NCBI RefSeq assembly: GCF_015159595.1
Contig: NZ_CP063304.1
Location: forward strand, 744,001 to 808,000
Direction: 5' to 3'
DNA: 64,000 nt
Source: Blautia liquoris
GTDB taxonomy: Bacteria > Bacillota > Clostridia > Lachnospirales > Lachnospiraceae
A program made the translations under genes and the position numbers. How positions within the stretch are numbered: the stretch's first letter is position 1; every line of letters starts with the position of its first letter. Shown here piece by piece: positions 54,495-64,000 of the stretch. Below the pieces are notes generated by a model. The model was given only the letters and a program-made list of their open reading frames with translations. It made no database searches and had not been told where the DNA came from.

Positions 54495-57329
54495 ATGGCA
54501 TTACAGCAAAAGAAAGAATTTATTAAGATACGGGGTGCTGCAGAGAATAATCTGAAGAACCTGAATGTGGATATCCCGCGCAATGAACTCGTGGTTTTGA
54601 CAGGACTTTCTGGATCAGGAAAAAGCTCACTTGCCTTTGATACAATCTACGCAGAAGGGCAGCGGCGCTATATGGAAAGTCTTTCCTCCTATGCCAGACA
54701 ATTTCTGGGGCAGATGGAAAAACCGAATGTGGAAAGCATCGAGGGTCTGCCGCCTGCGATCTCCATAGATCAGAAATCCACAAACCGTAACCCGAGATCT
54801 ACCGTGGGAACCGTGACAGAGATTTATGACTATTTTCGCCTCCTTTACGCACGCGTGGGAATTCCGCATTGTCCGAACTGCGGCAGAGAGATCAGCAGAC
54901 AGACTGTGGACCAGATGGTGGATAAGATCATGGAATTACCTGAGCGGACGAGGATTCAGCTGCTGGCACCAGTGGTAAGAGGAAGGAAAGGCAGGCACGA
55001 GAAAGTGCTTGACCATGCAAAAAGATCAGGATATGTCCGCGTGCAGATCGATGGCAGCATATATGAACTGTCCGAGGATATCACACTTGACAAGAATAAA
55101 AAACACAACATTGAGATTGTTGTGGATCGTCTGATTGTAAAGAAAGGAATTGAGAAGAGACTTACAGATTCCATTGAAAACGTGCTTACACTTTCAGGAG
55201 GCCTGCTTCTCGTCGATACCATGGATGGCAATATGTTAAGCTTCAGTCAAAGCTTTTCATGCCCCGACTGTGGAATTAGCATTGACGAGATTGAACCCAG
55301 AAGTTTCTCATTCAATAATCCTTTTGGGGCCTGCCCGAGTTGTTTTGGCTTGGGATATAAGATGGAGTTTTCGGAAGAGCTTATGATACCGGATCCGTCT
55401 TTAAGCATTGCGCAAGGGGCAATCGTCGTATTGGGCTGGCAGTCCTGCACGGACAAATCCAGCTATACCAGAGCGATCTTAGAGGCACTGGCAAAAGAAT
55501 ATCATTTTTCCCTGGATACGCCTTTCAAGAATTATCCAAAGAAGATTCACGATGTTCTGATTTTCGGAACTGAGGGAAAAAAGGTCAAAGTTTACTATAA
55601 AGGGCAGCGAGGTGAGGGGGTTTACGATGTAGCCTTTGAGGGGTTGATCAAAAACGTGGAGCGCCGTTACCGCGAAACCAGTTCGGATTCCATCAAACAG
55701 GAATACGAGACATTTATGCGGATTACGCCCTGCCCGGACTGTCATGGACAAAGACTGAAACCGTCATCTCTTGCTGTGACAATCGGCGATAAAAATATAT
55801 TCGAGGTAACATCGCTGTCTATCGAGAAACTGACTGCTTTTCTGAAAGACTTAACATTGTCGGAACATCAACTACTGATTGGAAAACAGATACTGAAAGA
55901 AATCCGTGCCCGTGTGCAGTTTCTAATGGATGTAGGCCTTGACTATCTGACGCTTGCCCGTGCGACAGGGAGTCTGTCCGGGGGGGAGGCACAGCGAATC
56001 CGGTTGGCAACTCAAATTGGATCTGGCCTTGTCGGGGTCGCATACATTCTGGATGAGCCGAGCATCGGTCTGCACCAGAGAGATAACGATAAACTTTTAA
56101 AGACGCTGATGCATCTTCGGGATCTCGGCAATTCCCTGATTGTGGTTGAACATGATGAGGATACGATGAGAGCCGCTGACTGTGTGGTAGATATTGGACC
56201 TGGTGCCGGAGAGCACGGGGGAGAACTGGTGGCGATTGGAACTGCAGAGGATCTGATGAAGAATCCGAACTCTGTCACCGGGGCATATCTGAGTGGAAGA
56301 AAAAAGATTCCGGTTCCAAAGACCAGGAAAAAGCCTGCAGGATGGATCAAAGTTTGTGGTGCAAAAGAACACAATCTGAAAAATATTGATGTGAAAATTC
56401 CTCTTGGCGTCATGACTGCCGTGACCGGTGTATCCGGTTCAGGAAAGAGTTCCCTTGTAAATGAAATTCTATACAAGAGACTGGCAAGAGATTTGAACCG
56501 CGCACGAGTTATTCCCGGGGAGCATAAGAAAATTGAGGGTATGGACCAGTTGGACAAGGTGATCAATATCGATCAGTCTCCAATTGGAAGAACACCAAGA
56601 TCCAATCCTGCGACTTATACGGGGGTATTCGACACCATTCGCGACCTATTTGCCTCGACGGCGGATGCAAAAGCGAGAGGATATAAAAAAGGTCGTTTCA
56701 GTTTCAATGTAAAAGGCGGAAGATGCGAAGCCTGCAGAGGTGACGGTATCATCAAGATCGAGATGCATTTTCTCCCAGATGTGTATGTGCCATGTGAAGT
56801 TTGTCATGGACAGAGGTATAACAGAGAGACTCTGGAGGTAAGATATAAGGGGAAAAGTATCTACGACGTGCTGAATATGACTGTGGAAGAAGCTTTGACC
56901 TTCTTTGAAAATGTCCCCTCCATCAGCAGGAAGATCCAGACACTTTATGACGTGGGACTGTCCTATATCCGTCTCGGACAGCCGTCTACAACACTTTCCG
57001 GAGGAGAGGCACAGAGGATCAAGCTTGCGAGTGAACTCAGCAAAAGAAGCACCGGAAAGACCATCTATATTCTGGATGAACCTACGACGGGCCTGCATTT
57101 TGCCGATGTACACAAGTTGATTGATATACTGAAACGCCTTTCGGAAGGCGGAAACACCGTTGTGGTAATTGAGCATAATCTTGATGTGATTAAGACAGCA
57201 GATTATATCATAGATATCGGACCGGAAGGCGGCGATAAAGGCGGAACCGTGATAGCTGCTGGCACACCGGAGGAGATTGCGTCGAATCCGGTATCTTATA
57301 CCGGACAATATGTCAGAAAATATCTATAA
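54495..57329 (+). CDS. uvrA: Excinuclease ABC subunit A
   Basis: 944 aa, damage-recognition ATPase of nucleotide excision repair. Two ABC modules: Walker [15 protein letters not shown] (~36) and [14 protein letters not shown] (~643), signatures LSGGEAQRI twice, and three zinc pairs of CxxC type (CPNCG, CPDCG...[14 protein letters not shown]...CEVCHGQR). Full length and intact. Preceded by AAAGGAG; LexA box upstream. Confidence 0.98.
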   Translation: MALQQKKEFIKIRGAAENNLKNLNVDIPRNELVVLTGLSGSGKSSLAFDTIYAEGQRRYMESLSSYARQFLGQMEKPNVESIEGLPPAISIDQKSTNRNPRSTVGTVTEIYDYFRLLYARVGIPHCPNCGREISRQTVDQMVDKIMELPERTRIQLLAPVVRGRKGRHEKVLDHAKRSGYVRVQIDGSIYELSEDITLDKNKKHNIEIVVDRLIVKKGIEKRLTDSIENVLTLSGGLLLVDTMDGNMLSFSQSFSCPDCGISIDEIEPRSFSFNNPFGACPSCFGLGYKMEFSEELMIPDPSLSIAQGAIVVLGWQSCTDKSSYTRAILEALAKEYHFSLDTPFKNYPKKIHDVLIFGTEGKKVKVYYKGQRGEGVYDVAFEGLIKNVERRYRETSSDSIKQEYETFMRITPCPDCHGQRLKPSSLAVTIGDKNIFEVTSLSIEKLTAFLKDLTLSEHQLLIGKQILKEIRARVQFLMDVGLDYLTLARATGSLSGGEAQRIRLATQIGSGLVGVAYILDEPSIGLHQRDNDKLLKTLMHLRDLGNSLIVVEHDEDTMRAADCVVDIGPGAGEHGGELVAIGTAEDLMKNPNSVTGAYLSGRKKIPVPKTRKKPAGWIKVCGAKEHNLKNIDVKIPLGVMTAVTGVSGSGKSSLVNEILYKRLARDLNRARVIPGEHKKIEGMDQLDKVINIDQSPIGRTPRSNPATYTGVFDTIRDLFASTADAKARGYKKGRFSFNVKGGRCEACRGDGIIKIEMHFLPDVYVPCEVCHGQRYNRETLEVRYKGKSIYDVLNMTVEEALTFFENVPSISRKIQTLYDVGLSYIRLGQPSTTLSGGEAQRIKLASELSKRSTGKTIYILDEPTTGLHFADVHKLIDILKRLSEGGNTVVVIEHNLDVIKTADYIIDIGPEGGDKGGTVIAAGTPEEIASNPVSYTGQYVRKYL

Positions 57330-57353
57330 AAACCACTTTCCCTCCCCCCACCT

Positions 57354-57402
57354 TATGGTGTATGATAGGAGTGCGTAGCAATCCGTGGTATCATACACGG
57401 TG
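57354..57402 (+). repeat. Dispersed repeat, 3'-module variant
   Basis: GTGTATGATA (57358-57367) and TATCATACAC (57389-57398) form a perfect 10-bp inverted repeat around TGC-GTA-GCA and the core CAATCCGTGGTATCAT. Lies in the uvrA-mreB gap, 57 bp before the mreB start. Confidence 0.6.
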
Positions 57403-57458
57403 CGAGAGCCCACAGGGAAATGCGCCTTATGTGGTAAAGAAAAAGAAAGGGGATTATT

Positions 57459-58451
57459 ATGGCTGCGGTAACGGATATTGGAATTGATTTGGGTACAGCC
57501 AGTATATTAGTCTATACAAAAGGCAAAGGGATTGTTTTAAAAGAGCCGTCCGTAGTTGCTTATGATAAAGATGCCGATAAGGTAAAAGCTATTGGAGAAG
57601 AAGCCAGACAGATGATCGGAAGGACGCCGGGTAATATTATGGCGATTCGGCCGCTTCGTCAGGGCGTCATCTCTGACTATATGATTACAGAGAAGATGCT
57701 GCGGTATTTCGTACAGAAAGCCCAGGGAAGAAAGTCTTTTCGAAAGCCTAGGATCGCAATCTGCGTGCCAAGCGGTGTAACTGATGTGGAGCGGCGTGCA
57801 GTCGAGGAGGCAACTTACCAGGCCGGGGCAAGAGATGTGACAATTATCGACGAGCCGATTGCAGCAGCGATCGGTGCCGGAATCGATATCACAAAGCCAG
57901 TCGGAAACCTGATTGTAGATATCGGAGGAGGGACAACCGATGTGGCAGTCATTTCCCTCGGCGGAATTGTGGTTTCTACTTCAATCCGGGTGGCAGGAGA
58001 TAACTTCAATGAAGCAATTATCCGTTATGTGAGAAAGAATCATAAATTATTTATCGGGGAGCAGACCGCTGAGGCAGTAAAACTGCAGATCGGAACGGCC
58101 TGCAGGCGTCTGGAGACAAAATCAATGGATATCAAGGGGCGCAATGTAGTGACCGGTCTGCCAAAGACTATTCATCTGACTTCCATTGAAGTCTGTGAGG
58201 CATTGAAGGATCCTGTGAACCAGATTGTGGAGACCGTTCAGAACGTTCTAGAGAAGACACCGCCGGAACTTGCGGCTGACGTGTCTGAGAGGGGGATTGT
58301 TCTGACAGGCGGAGGTGCTCTGCTGGACGGGATTGAAGAAGTTATTCAAGAGAAGACTGGAATCAATACGATGACAGCTGAGAATCCAGAGATGGCTGTC
58401 GCAGCTGGTACTGGAAAGTACGTGGAACTGATGAATAAGTTTAATCATTAA
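57459..58451 (+). CDS. mreB: MreB/Mbl-family rod-shape protein
   Basis: 330 aa actin-fold filament protein that guides cell-wall synthesis. ATP-binding segments: GIDLGTASILVYTKGKGIVLKEPSVVA (phosphate 1), 'VDIGGGTTDVAVISLGGIV' (phosphate 2) and 'GIVLTGGGALLDGIEEVI'. No mreC/mreD follow; it precedes recD2, so this is probably an Mbl-like paralogue rather than part of the mre operon. AAAGGGG upstream. Confidence 0.9.
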   Translation: MAAVTDIGIDLGTASILVYTKGKGIVLKEPSVVAYDKDADKVKAIGEEARQMIGRTPGNIMAIRPLRQGVISDYMITEKMLRYFVQKAQGRKSFRKPRIAICVPSGVTDVERRAVEEATYQAGARDVTIIDEPIAAAIGAGIDITKPVGNLIVDIGGGTTDVAVISLGGIVVSTSIRVAGDNFNEAIIRYVRKNHKLFIGEQTAEAVKLQIGTACRRLETKSMDIKGRNVVTGLPKTIHLTSIEVCEALKDPVNQIVETVQNVLEKTPPELAADVSERGIVLTGGGALLDGIEEVIQEKTGINTMTAENPEMAVAAGTGKYVELMNKFNH

Positions 58452-58459
58452 GGATTGCA

Positions 58460-60691
58460 ATGGAAGATAAAGTAGAAGGATATGTGGAACATATCATATT
58501 TCGAAATGAAGAGAACGGGTATACAGTATTAAATCTCAATTTTGAGGGAAATGACCTTACATGCGTAGGGACCTTTCAGTATGTCAGCGAGGGAGAATAT
58601 CTGGAAGCAACGGGAGAGCATACCTCCCATGCTGTGTATGGCGAACAATTTAAGGTTGAATCCTATGAGGTCAAGGTTCCGCAGGACGCAAGAGCCATGG
58701 AACGTTATCTCGGATCGGGAGCGATTAAAGGAGTAGGTGCAGCTCTGGCCGCCAGGATTGTCCGGAGATTTAAGGAAGATACTTTGAATATCATCAGAGA
58801 AGAGCCGGAAAGACTTGCTGAGATAAAGGGAATCAGCGACAGAAAGGCCCACGAGATTGCGGGACAGATTGCCGAGAAGGCCCAGATGCAGGATGCGATT
58901 ATCTATATGTCGCAATATGGCATTAGTCTCGCACTTGCGCTCAAGATCTATAATCAGTACTCCGATAAGGTTTATTCGGTCTTAAGAGATAATCCTTATA
59001 AGATTGCCGAAGATATTCCGGGTGTGGGATTTAAGACAGCTGATGAGATTGCATCCAGAATCGGAATACGCGTGGACTCCCAGTTCCGCATCCGAAGTGG
59101 ACTTTTTTATGTCCTGACACAGGCCAGTGTAAATGGCCATATCTACCTGCCCAAAGATGTCTTGTTTCGCAGAGCCAGTGAGGTGCTTCAAGTTCCCGTC
59201 CAGGCTATGGATCAGCAGCTGATGGATATGGCAATTGAACGAAAAGTAATTCTGAAAGAAGAAAAAGACGGACAGGAAGAGCCCTGTACCATCGTCTATG
59301 CCAGTCAGTTCTATTATCTGGAATTGGATACAGCCCGTATGCTTCATGATTTGAATATCACCTGCCAGGACGACCATATTCAGATCGAACACCGGATAAA
59401 AAGTATCGAAAGCAGGGAAAATATTGAACTGGACGAACTCCAGCGTCAGGCAGTCGCCCGGGCGGCGTGCAGCGGACTACTCATTCTGACAGGGGGACCG
59501 GGAACCGGAAAGACCACGACGATCAATACGATGATTCAATATTTCGAATCTGAAGGCATGGATATTCTGCTCGCTGCACCGACGGGAAGAGCAGCAAAAC
59601 GAATGACGGAGACGACCGGCTATGCCGCTTCCACGATTCATCGTCTGTTGGAACTGTCCGGGTCTGTGGAAGAATCCTCGGCAAATGTAACATTTGAGAG
59701 GAATCAGGATAATCCGCTGGAGACCGATGTGATTATCATTGACGAGATGTCCATGGTAGATATTAATCTGATGCATGCGCTGCTTTTGGCAATCGTACCA
59801 GGAACAAGGCTGATCCTGGTGGGTGATGTCAATCAGCTTCCCAGTGTGGGACCGGGAAGTGTACTGCGTGATATGATCCGCTCGAATGCGTTCAAAATGG
59901 TCGAACTGACCAGAATTTTCAGACAGGCAGCTAAGAGCGATATCGTAGTAAATGCTCACAAGATCAATGCAGGGGAATCTGTCACCCTTGACAATAAGAG
60001 CCGGGACTTTTTCTTTCTGAAGAGATTTGATGTCAATGTAATCTTGAAAGTTATCGTGGTGCTGATTCAGCAAAAACTTCCCAAATATGTCGAAGCGGAT
60101 GCGATGGATATTCAGGTGCTTGCCCCGATGAGAAAAGGTGCACTTGGTGTCGAGAATCTGAATCTTGTGCTTCAGCGATACCTGAACTCGCCATCTCAGG
60201 AAAAAAAAGAAAAAGAGACGGTTCGCGGTGTATTTCGTGAGGGTGATAAGGTGATGCAGATCAAGAACAATTATCAGATGGAATGGGAAGTAAGAGGAGC
60301 GAACAACTTTGCTGCCGAACAGGGGCTGGGCGTATTCAACGGCGATCTGGGTGTCATTCGGGAGATTAATTCTTATGCGGAGACATTAACTGTAGAATAT
60401 GATGAGCACCGCTTTGTGGAATATACGTTTAAACAGCTGGACGAGCTGGAACTTGCCTATGCCACAACCATACATAAAGCACAGGGAAGTGAATACCCTG
60501 CAGTAATCATTCCACTGCTTGGTGGTCCTAGGATGCTTATGACCAGAAATCTGTTGTACACAGCGGTGACAAGAGCAAGGAAATGTGTGATGCTGGTGGG
60601 CAGTGATGTCACCTTTCAAGCTATGATTGACAATCATAAGATCGAAAACCGATATACGACACTCGCAGAACGAATTACGGAGTACAAATAA
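58460..60691 (+). CDS. recD2: RecD2-type ATP-dependent DNA helicase
   Basis: 743 aa. N-terminal OB/HhH region ('GSGAIKGVGAALAARIVRRF', 'IPGVGFKTADEIASRIG'), SF1B helicase core with Walker A LTGGPGTGKTTTINT, 'IIIDEMSMVDINLMHAL', 'LVGDVNQLPSVGPGSVLRDMI' and C-terminal 'TTIHKAQGSEYPAVIIPLL' UvrD-like motif. RecD2 works without RecBC in Firmicutes DNA repair. Only 8 bp after mreB. Confidence 0.95.
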   Translation: MEDKVEGYVEHIIFRNEENGYTVLNLNFEGNDLTCVGTFQYVSEGEYLEATGEHTSHAVYGEQFKVESYEVKVPQDARAMERYLGSGAIKGVGAALAARIVRRFKEDTLNIIREEPERLAEIKGISDRKAHEIAGQIAEKAQMQDAIIYMSQYGISLALALKIYNQYSDKVYSVLRDNPYKIAEDIPGVGFKTADEIASRIGIRVDSQFRIRSGLFYVLTQASVNGHIYLPKDVLFRRASEVLQVPVQAMDQQLMDMAIERKVILKEEKDGQEEPCTIVYASQFYYLELDTARMLHDLNITCQDDHIQIEHRIKSIESRENIELDELQRQAVARAACSGLLILTGGPGTGKTTTINTMIQYFESEGMDILLAAPTGRAAKRMTETTGYAASTIHRLLELSGSVEESSANVTFERNQDNPLETDVIIIDEMSMVDINLMHALLLAIVPGTRLILVGDVNQLPSVGPGSVLRDMIRSNAFKMVELTRIFRQAAKSDIVVNAHKINAGESVTLDNKSRDFFFLKRFDVNVILKVIVVLIQQKLPKYVEADAMDIQVLAPMRKGALGVENLNLVLQRYLNSPSQEKKEKETVRGVFREGDKVMQIKNNYQMEWEVRGANNFAAEQGLGVFNGDLGVIREINSYAETLTVEYDEHRFVEYTFKQLDELELAYATTIHKAQGSEYPAVIIPLLGGPRMLMTRNLLYTAVTRARKCVMLVGSDVTFQAMIDNHKIENRYTTLAERITEYK

Positions 60692-60724
60692 GGGAGGAGA
60701 GCTTTCGGGGAGAAAGGATTCCTT

Positions 60725-61423
60725 ATGAATTTGTTAGACATCTTATATCCAAAGCACTGCGCTTTATGTGACCGTGCGGTTACAAGCCGGGAGTACCCGG
60801 TGTGTATTTCATGCAGAAAGGAGCTAAAGCCGATTATCGGCCCAAGATGCATGAATTGCAGCAAACCCATAGAGAACGAGACGGAAGAATTATGCCTGGA
60901 CTGCAGGCGACATCATTTTTCCTACGACAGCGGGTTTGCTGTTTTTTTATATTCCGGGAAGATGAAAGATTCCGTCTTGAGGTTTAAATATCAAGGCAGA
61001 CAGGAGTATGCACAATTTTACGGACAGATGATGAATCTTTTTGCCAGTGACTATATTAACCGATGGAAACCGGATGTCCTGATGCCGGTTCCCATACACC
61101 GGGAAAAGCTTGTAAAAAGAGGATACAATCAGGCTCAGGTGCTGGCGGAAACCTTAGGAGGGATGTGGGGGATTCCGGTCGATGCCAAAAGTCTGAAGAG
61201 AAAGCGAAGAACAAGGGCACAAAAAGAACTGAATCCACAAGAGCGAAAGAAAAATCTAAGAGAGGCATTTACACTGAATAAAAAAGTGAAATACGATACA
61301 GTTGTCCTCGTAGATGATATTTATACCACGGGGAGCACGGTAGATGTTCTCGCCGGACTTTTGAAAGAAAATGGTGCCAAAAAGGTGTATTTTCTAACCG
61401 TATGTATCGGAAAAGGCTTGTAA
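60725..61423 (+). CDS. comF: ComF-family phosphoribosyltransferase-like protein
   Basis: 232 aa: N-terminal zinc ribbon (CALCD, CISCRKELK, CMNCSK, CLDCRRHH) and a C-terminal PRTase domain with 'VPIHREKLVKRGYNQAQVLAETLG' and the PRPP loop VVLVDDIYTTGST. Associated with DNA uptake in Bacillus, also present in non-competent species. The gene directly after recD2 in many Clostridia. Confidence 0.92.
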   Translation: MNLLDILYPKHCALCDRAVTSREYPVCISCRKELKPIIGPRCMNCSKPIENETEELCLDCRRHHFSYDSGFAVFLYSGKMKDSVLRFKYQGRQEYAQFYGQMMNLFASDYINRWKPDVLMPVPIHREKLVKRGYNQAQVLAETLGGMWGIPVDAKSLKRKRRTRAQKELNPQERKKNLREAFTLNKKVKYDTVVLVDDIYTTGSTVDVLAGLLKENGAKKVYFLTVCIGKGL

Positions 61424-61521
61424 ACATCTTTTCATAGCCTGCGAATTATGATACAATGGTCAAAGATATCAGGGCTTGCGGGAGAATCTGATGTGAATTT
61501 GACAACAATCGAGAGGTGTCT

Positions 61522-61953
61522 ATGTTAAGTGAAGAGAGAATAGAGCTGATGACGAAGTTGTCCCTCTTTGAGAAGAGGGAAGAAAAAAGGTATCTGAGAA
61601 TCAGTAAATATTATCGCAGTGACTATATTGGGATTTCTCTGCTTAAGAATTTTTTTGCGGTCACAATTGCTTATATTCTGATTCTTGCCCTTTTTGTAAT
61701 CTACCGAATGGATCACGTCATGATTACGTTAAACGAATTAAAGCTTCGTCCGCTGACATTTAAAGTAATTGCGGGATACTTATGTATTTTGGCAGGATAC
61801 AGTGTTATAACCTATATCATCTCTTCTCTTCGCTATAAAAAGGCAAAAAAAAGTGTAGAGTCTTATATAGAAGATTTGAAAAAACTGGACCGGCTTTATA
61901 AAAACGAGGCAGTTGGGACCAGACATAAAAGACCGGGAGGAGATCGCAGATGA
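61522..61953 (+). CDS. Small uncharacterised membrane protein
   Basis: 143 aa; two hydrophobic helices (about 44-62 and 81-101) flanked by basic stretches, N- and C-terminal tails rich in Lys/Arg/Glu with coiled-coil tendency. No family recognised. It overlaps the next gene by 4 bp (ATGA), so the two are translated together and sit directly ahead of cdaA. GAGAGG precedes the ATG at 61522; the GTG at 61516 is the alternative. Confidence 0.7.
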   Translation: MLSEERIELMTKLSLFEKREEKRYLRISKYYRSDYIGISLLKNFFAVTIAYILILALFVIYRMDHVMITLNELKLRPLTFKVIAGYLCILAGYSVITYIISSLRYKKAKKSVESYIEDLKKLDRLYKNEAVGTRHKRPGGDRR

Positions 61954-63002
61954 GCACAATCTTAGAGTGGAAAGAGAGAATACTGGATGTTTATGATGAC
62001 TATCGGCAGTATATTCAGCTGATATTGAAATTTATATTGGCATTCATAATATTCCTCACAATTAACCAGCAGCTGGGATATATGCATTTGATCAACAACA
62101 TGTTTGTTGTCCTGATAGTATCTTTGCTGTGCGCAATTCTTCCGACCTCGGCTATCGTAGTTTTCGGCGGGATTATGATATTATTACATACGTTTGCACT
62201 TGGATTGGAGGCGGGAGTTCTTACTTTTGTATTCCTGCTGCTTATATACCTCCTGTTTTTTCGGTTTACTCCGAAAGATGCTCTGGCGGTGGTCATTACA
62301 CCGGCTGCCTGCTCAATTGGCATACCAGGAGTTGTCCCCCTTGTTGCCGGCCTCCTTGGCGGACCTGTTTCATCCATATCAGTGTGCATTGGAATTTTCT
62401 GCTTTTATTATCTCCAGGTTATCAAAAAAGTGATCAAACCTGTGAAGAGTGCAGGAACCAGCGATATGTTGGAAAACCTTCAGAAGATGATTCAAGGAGT
62501 TTTGAATAATAAAGCGTTGCTTATATTCATGATATCTGGTGCAGCAGCTGCAATAATTGTCTACGCAATTCGCAGGATGAGTATAAAATATGCCTGGTAT
62601 CTGGCGATTGGGATCGGATGTGCAAGTTATATCATCATCACGGCTGTCTTTAGTGGGGTGATGGATGCAGGGATATCAATTTTCAGTCTTTTCTTTGGAA
62701 CAATCGTATCCGGAGCAATCGCACTGGTTGTTGATTTCTTCAATTTCAATGCAGACTATCGAAGTATTGAGAATCTGCAGTACGAAGACGATTCCTACTT
62801 TTACTATGTAAAGGCAGTGCCAAAGAAACGAAGCGATGCGAAGAATAAGCAATGGAAAAGAAATCTTTCGAAGATGAATGCTGACAAACCGATAAACATA
62901 GAAAGACACAATGACCAAGATACGGATACAGATGCATCAGAAAAATATATGGATGTAGACTTTGAAGAAAAGCTGGAAAAATCCCTAGACGAGTTAAAAT
63001 AG
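61950..63002 (+). CDS. Uncharacterised polytopic membrane protein
   Basis: 350 aa with about nine or ten hydrophobic segments between residues 22 and 270, and a soluble, charged C-terminal tail (~275-350) ending in acidic residues ('MDVDFEEKLEKSLDELK'). Overlaps the preceding gene by 4 bp and lies 31 bp before cdaA. No signature of a known transporter. The pairing with cdaA/cdaR suggests a link to c-di-AMP signalling or the envelope, as inference only. Confidence 0.7.
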   Translation: MSTILEWKERILDVYDDYRQYIQLILKFILAFIIFLTINQQLGYMHLINNMFVVLIVSLLCAILPTSAIVVFGGIMILLHTFALGLEAGVLTFVFLLLIYLLFFRFTPKDALAVVITPAACSIGIPGVVPLVAGLLGGPVSSISVCIGIFCFYYLQVIKKVIKPVKSAGTSDMLENLQKMIQGVLNNKALLIFMISGAAAAIIVYAIRRMSIKYAWYLAIGIGCASYIIITAVFSGVMDAGISIFSLFFGTIVSGAIALVVDFFNFNADYRSIENLQYEDDSYFYYVKAVPKKRSDAKNKQWKRNLSKMNADKPINIERHNDQDTDTDASEKYMDVDFEEKLEKSLDELK

Positions 63003-63033
63003 ATAACAGATTCGGAAGAAAGGAAGTGACTAC

Positions 63034-63945
63034 ATGGATCGTATCATCATCTGGTTTAAAACACAAGCCGCAAATTTTTCATTTCCTCAAATACCGAAAT
63101 CAATTGAAATTATTGATATTGTTCAGATTCTGATGATTGCATATTTTGTATATCACCTGATTTTGTGGGTAAAAAATACGAGAGCATATGTCCTGTTTAA
63201 AGGCATTACGTTAATTGCTGCATTTGTCCTAATCGCGAAAATTTTTCAGATGAACGTGATTCTGCAGATCTTCAGAGGAGTCAGCGTTGCTGCGATTACG
63301 GCAGTTGTCATTATCTTTCAGCCTGAACTTCGAAGGGTGCTGGAGCAGCTGGGAGATAAGAGTATTTTTGATTTTGCCTTTCTTGGAACGTCCAATGCTC
63401 AAAGTGACAAGAGATTCAGCGATAAAACGCTCAATGAGATGGTCAGAGCATGTTATGAGATGGGTGAGGTGAAGACGGGCGCCCTGATTGTAATTGAACA
63501 GAATATATCGCTTACAGATTATGAAAAAACAGGAATTCCTGTCGATGCGATATTGACAGGTCAGCTCTTGATCAATATTTTTGAAAAAAATACACCTCTG
63601 CATGATGGTGCTGTGATTGTCAGAGGGGACAGGGTGACATCGGCCACCTGTTATCTGCCATTGTCGGAGAGTATGGCACTCAGTAAAGATCTGGGGACCA
63701 GACATCGTGCAGCTGTTGGAATCAGTGAAGTAAGCGATTCCTTTACGGTTGTCGTCTCAGAAGAGACGGGAAATGTTTCTTATGCATTGAATGGAGAGAT
63801 TACGACTGCAGTGAATCCCAACGAACTCCGTGAACAGCTTCATAAGATCCAAAAGCTATCTGTTGCGCCGGAGAGTTCCAGAATTCAACATTGGAAGGAG
63901 CGGGTAAAGCATGAAAAAAAATATGACAAAAAACCTGACAAATAA
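63034..63945 (+). CDS. cdaA: Diadenylate cyclase CdaA
   Basis: 303 aa: three N-terminal membrane helices (~28-45, 52-70, 74-92), then a DAC domain with the catalytic motifs HDGAVIVRGDRV (DGA) and GTRHRAAVGISE (RHR). Makes cyclic di-AMP from two ATP, controlling potassium and wall homeostasis. AAAGGAAGTG upstream. Its 3' end overlaps the next gene by 35 bp, the usual cdaA-cdaR arrangement. Confidence 0.96.
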   Translation: MDRIIIWFKTQAANFSFPQIPKSIEIIDIVQILMIAYFVYHLILWVKNTRAYVLFKGITLIAAFVLIAKIFQMNVILQIFRGVSVAAITAVVIIFQPELRRVLEQLGDKSIFDFAFLGTSNAQSDKRFSDKTLNEMVRACYEMGEVKTGALIVIEQNISLTDYEKTGIPVDAILTGQLLINIFEKNTPLHDGAVIVRGDRVTSATCYLPLSESMALSKDLGTRHRAAVGISEVSDSFTVVVSEETGNVSYALNGEITTAVNPNELREQLHKIQKLSVAPESSRIQHWKERVKHEKKYDKKPDK

Positions 63946-64000
63946 CCTTGCTCTGAAAATTGTATCACTTTTTTTTGCAGTGCTGATCTGGGGCATTGTA
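63911..64000 (+). CDS. cdaR: YbbR-domain regulator CdaR (3' partial)
   Basis: Starts at ATG 63911 in a different frame from cdaA, with AAGGAGCGGG upstream. The visible 30 residues end in 'NLALKIVSLFFAVLIWGIV', the N-terminal membrane anchor typical of YbbR/CdaR, which binds and modulates CdaA. The YbbR domains lie beyond the window edge. Confidence 0.85.
   Translation, partial: MKKNMTKNLTNNLALKIVSLFFAVLIWGIV

Overview
The window looks like a chromosomal segment of a low-to-mid GC, endospore-forming Clostridia, most likely Lachnospiraceae (inferred). Evidence is the complete spoIIIAA-AH operon, spoIVB next to spo0A, gpr and spoIIP, the order nusB-xseA-xseB-ispA-dxs-tlyA-nadK-argR-recN, strong AGGAGG ribosome sites with frequent TTG/GTG starts, and Firmicutes-type LexA boxes. 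Almost all genes read on the + strand. I saw no insertion sequence, prophage, CRISPR array, rRNA operon or broken gene.

Layout. 0-9.5 kb: end of a beta-propeller lactonase, convergent aroC, corA behind a leader that looks like a translation-coupled attenuator, a rhomboid-like membrane protein with a zinc ribbon, pyk, lysA, a candidate small RNA, and pepF. 9.6-18.5 kb: an accessory metabolic region with two URO-D/MtaA-like proteins, an MFS transporter, PucR and AraC regulators, and uxuA-uxuB for hexuronate breakdown. 18.6-19.2 kb: tRNA-Gly(CCC) and a convergent tRNA-Leu(CAA). 19.4-24.5 kb: spoIIIA. 24.8-35.6 kb: prfC, then the gls24/nusB-to-recN housekeeping block (isoprenoid precursors, NADP, DNA repair, arginine repressor). 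35.6-43 kb: spoIVB, spo0A, glgA, recA, recX, rny. 43-47.5 kb: asparaginase, D-lyxose-type isomerase, AraC regulator, GH51 arabinofuranosidase. 47.5-64 kb: holA, gpr, rpsT, spoIIP, lepA, hemW, uvrA, mreB, recD2, comF, two uncharacterised membrane proteins, cdaA and the start of cdaR.

Themes. Sporulation genes cover the master regulator (Spo0A), the mother cell-forespore channel (SpoIIIA), the sigma-K checkpoint protease (SpoIVB), engulfment (SpoIIP) and germination (Gpr). recA and uvrA both carry LexA boxes. The sugar genes point to plant-cell-wall side chains (arabinose, glucuronate).

Most notable non-coding signals: (1) a modular structured repeat family, two ~180-bp copies and four fragments, whose stems differ by compensatory changes and which often lies just upstream of start codons; (2) a 23-codon Pro-containing leader ORF followed by a terminator ahead of corA, reminiscent in logic of enterobacterial mgtL; (3) an isolated promoter-terminator unit with a CU-rich anti-Shine-Dalgarno stretch, a candidate trans-acting sRNA.
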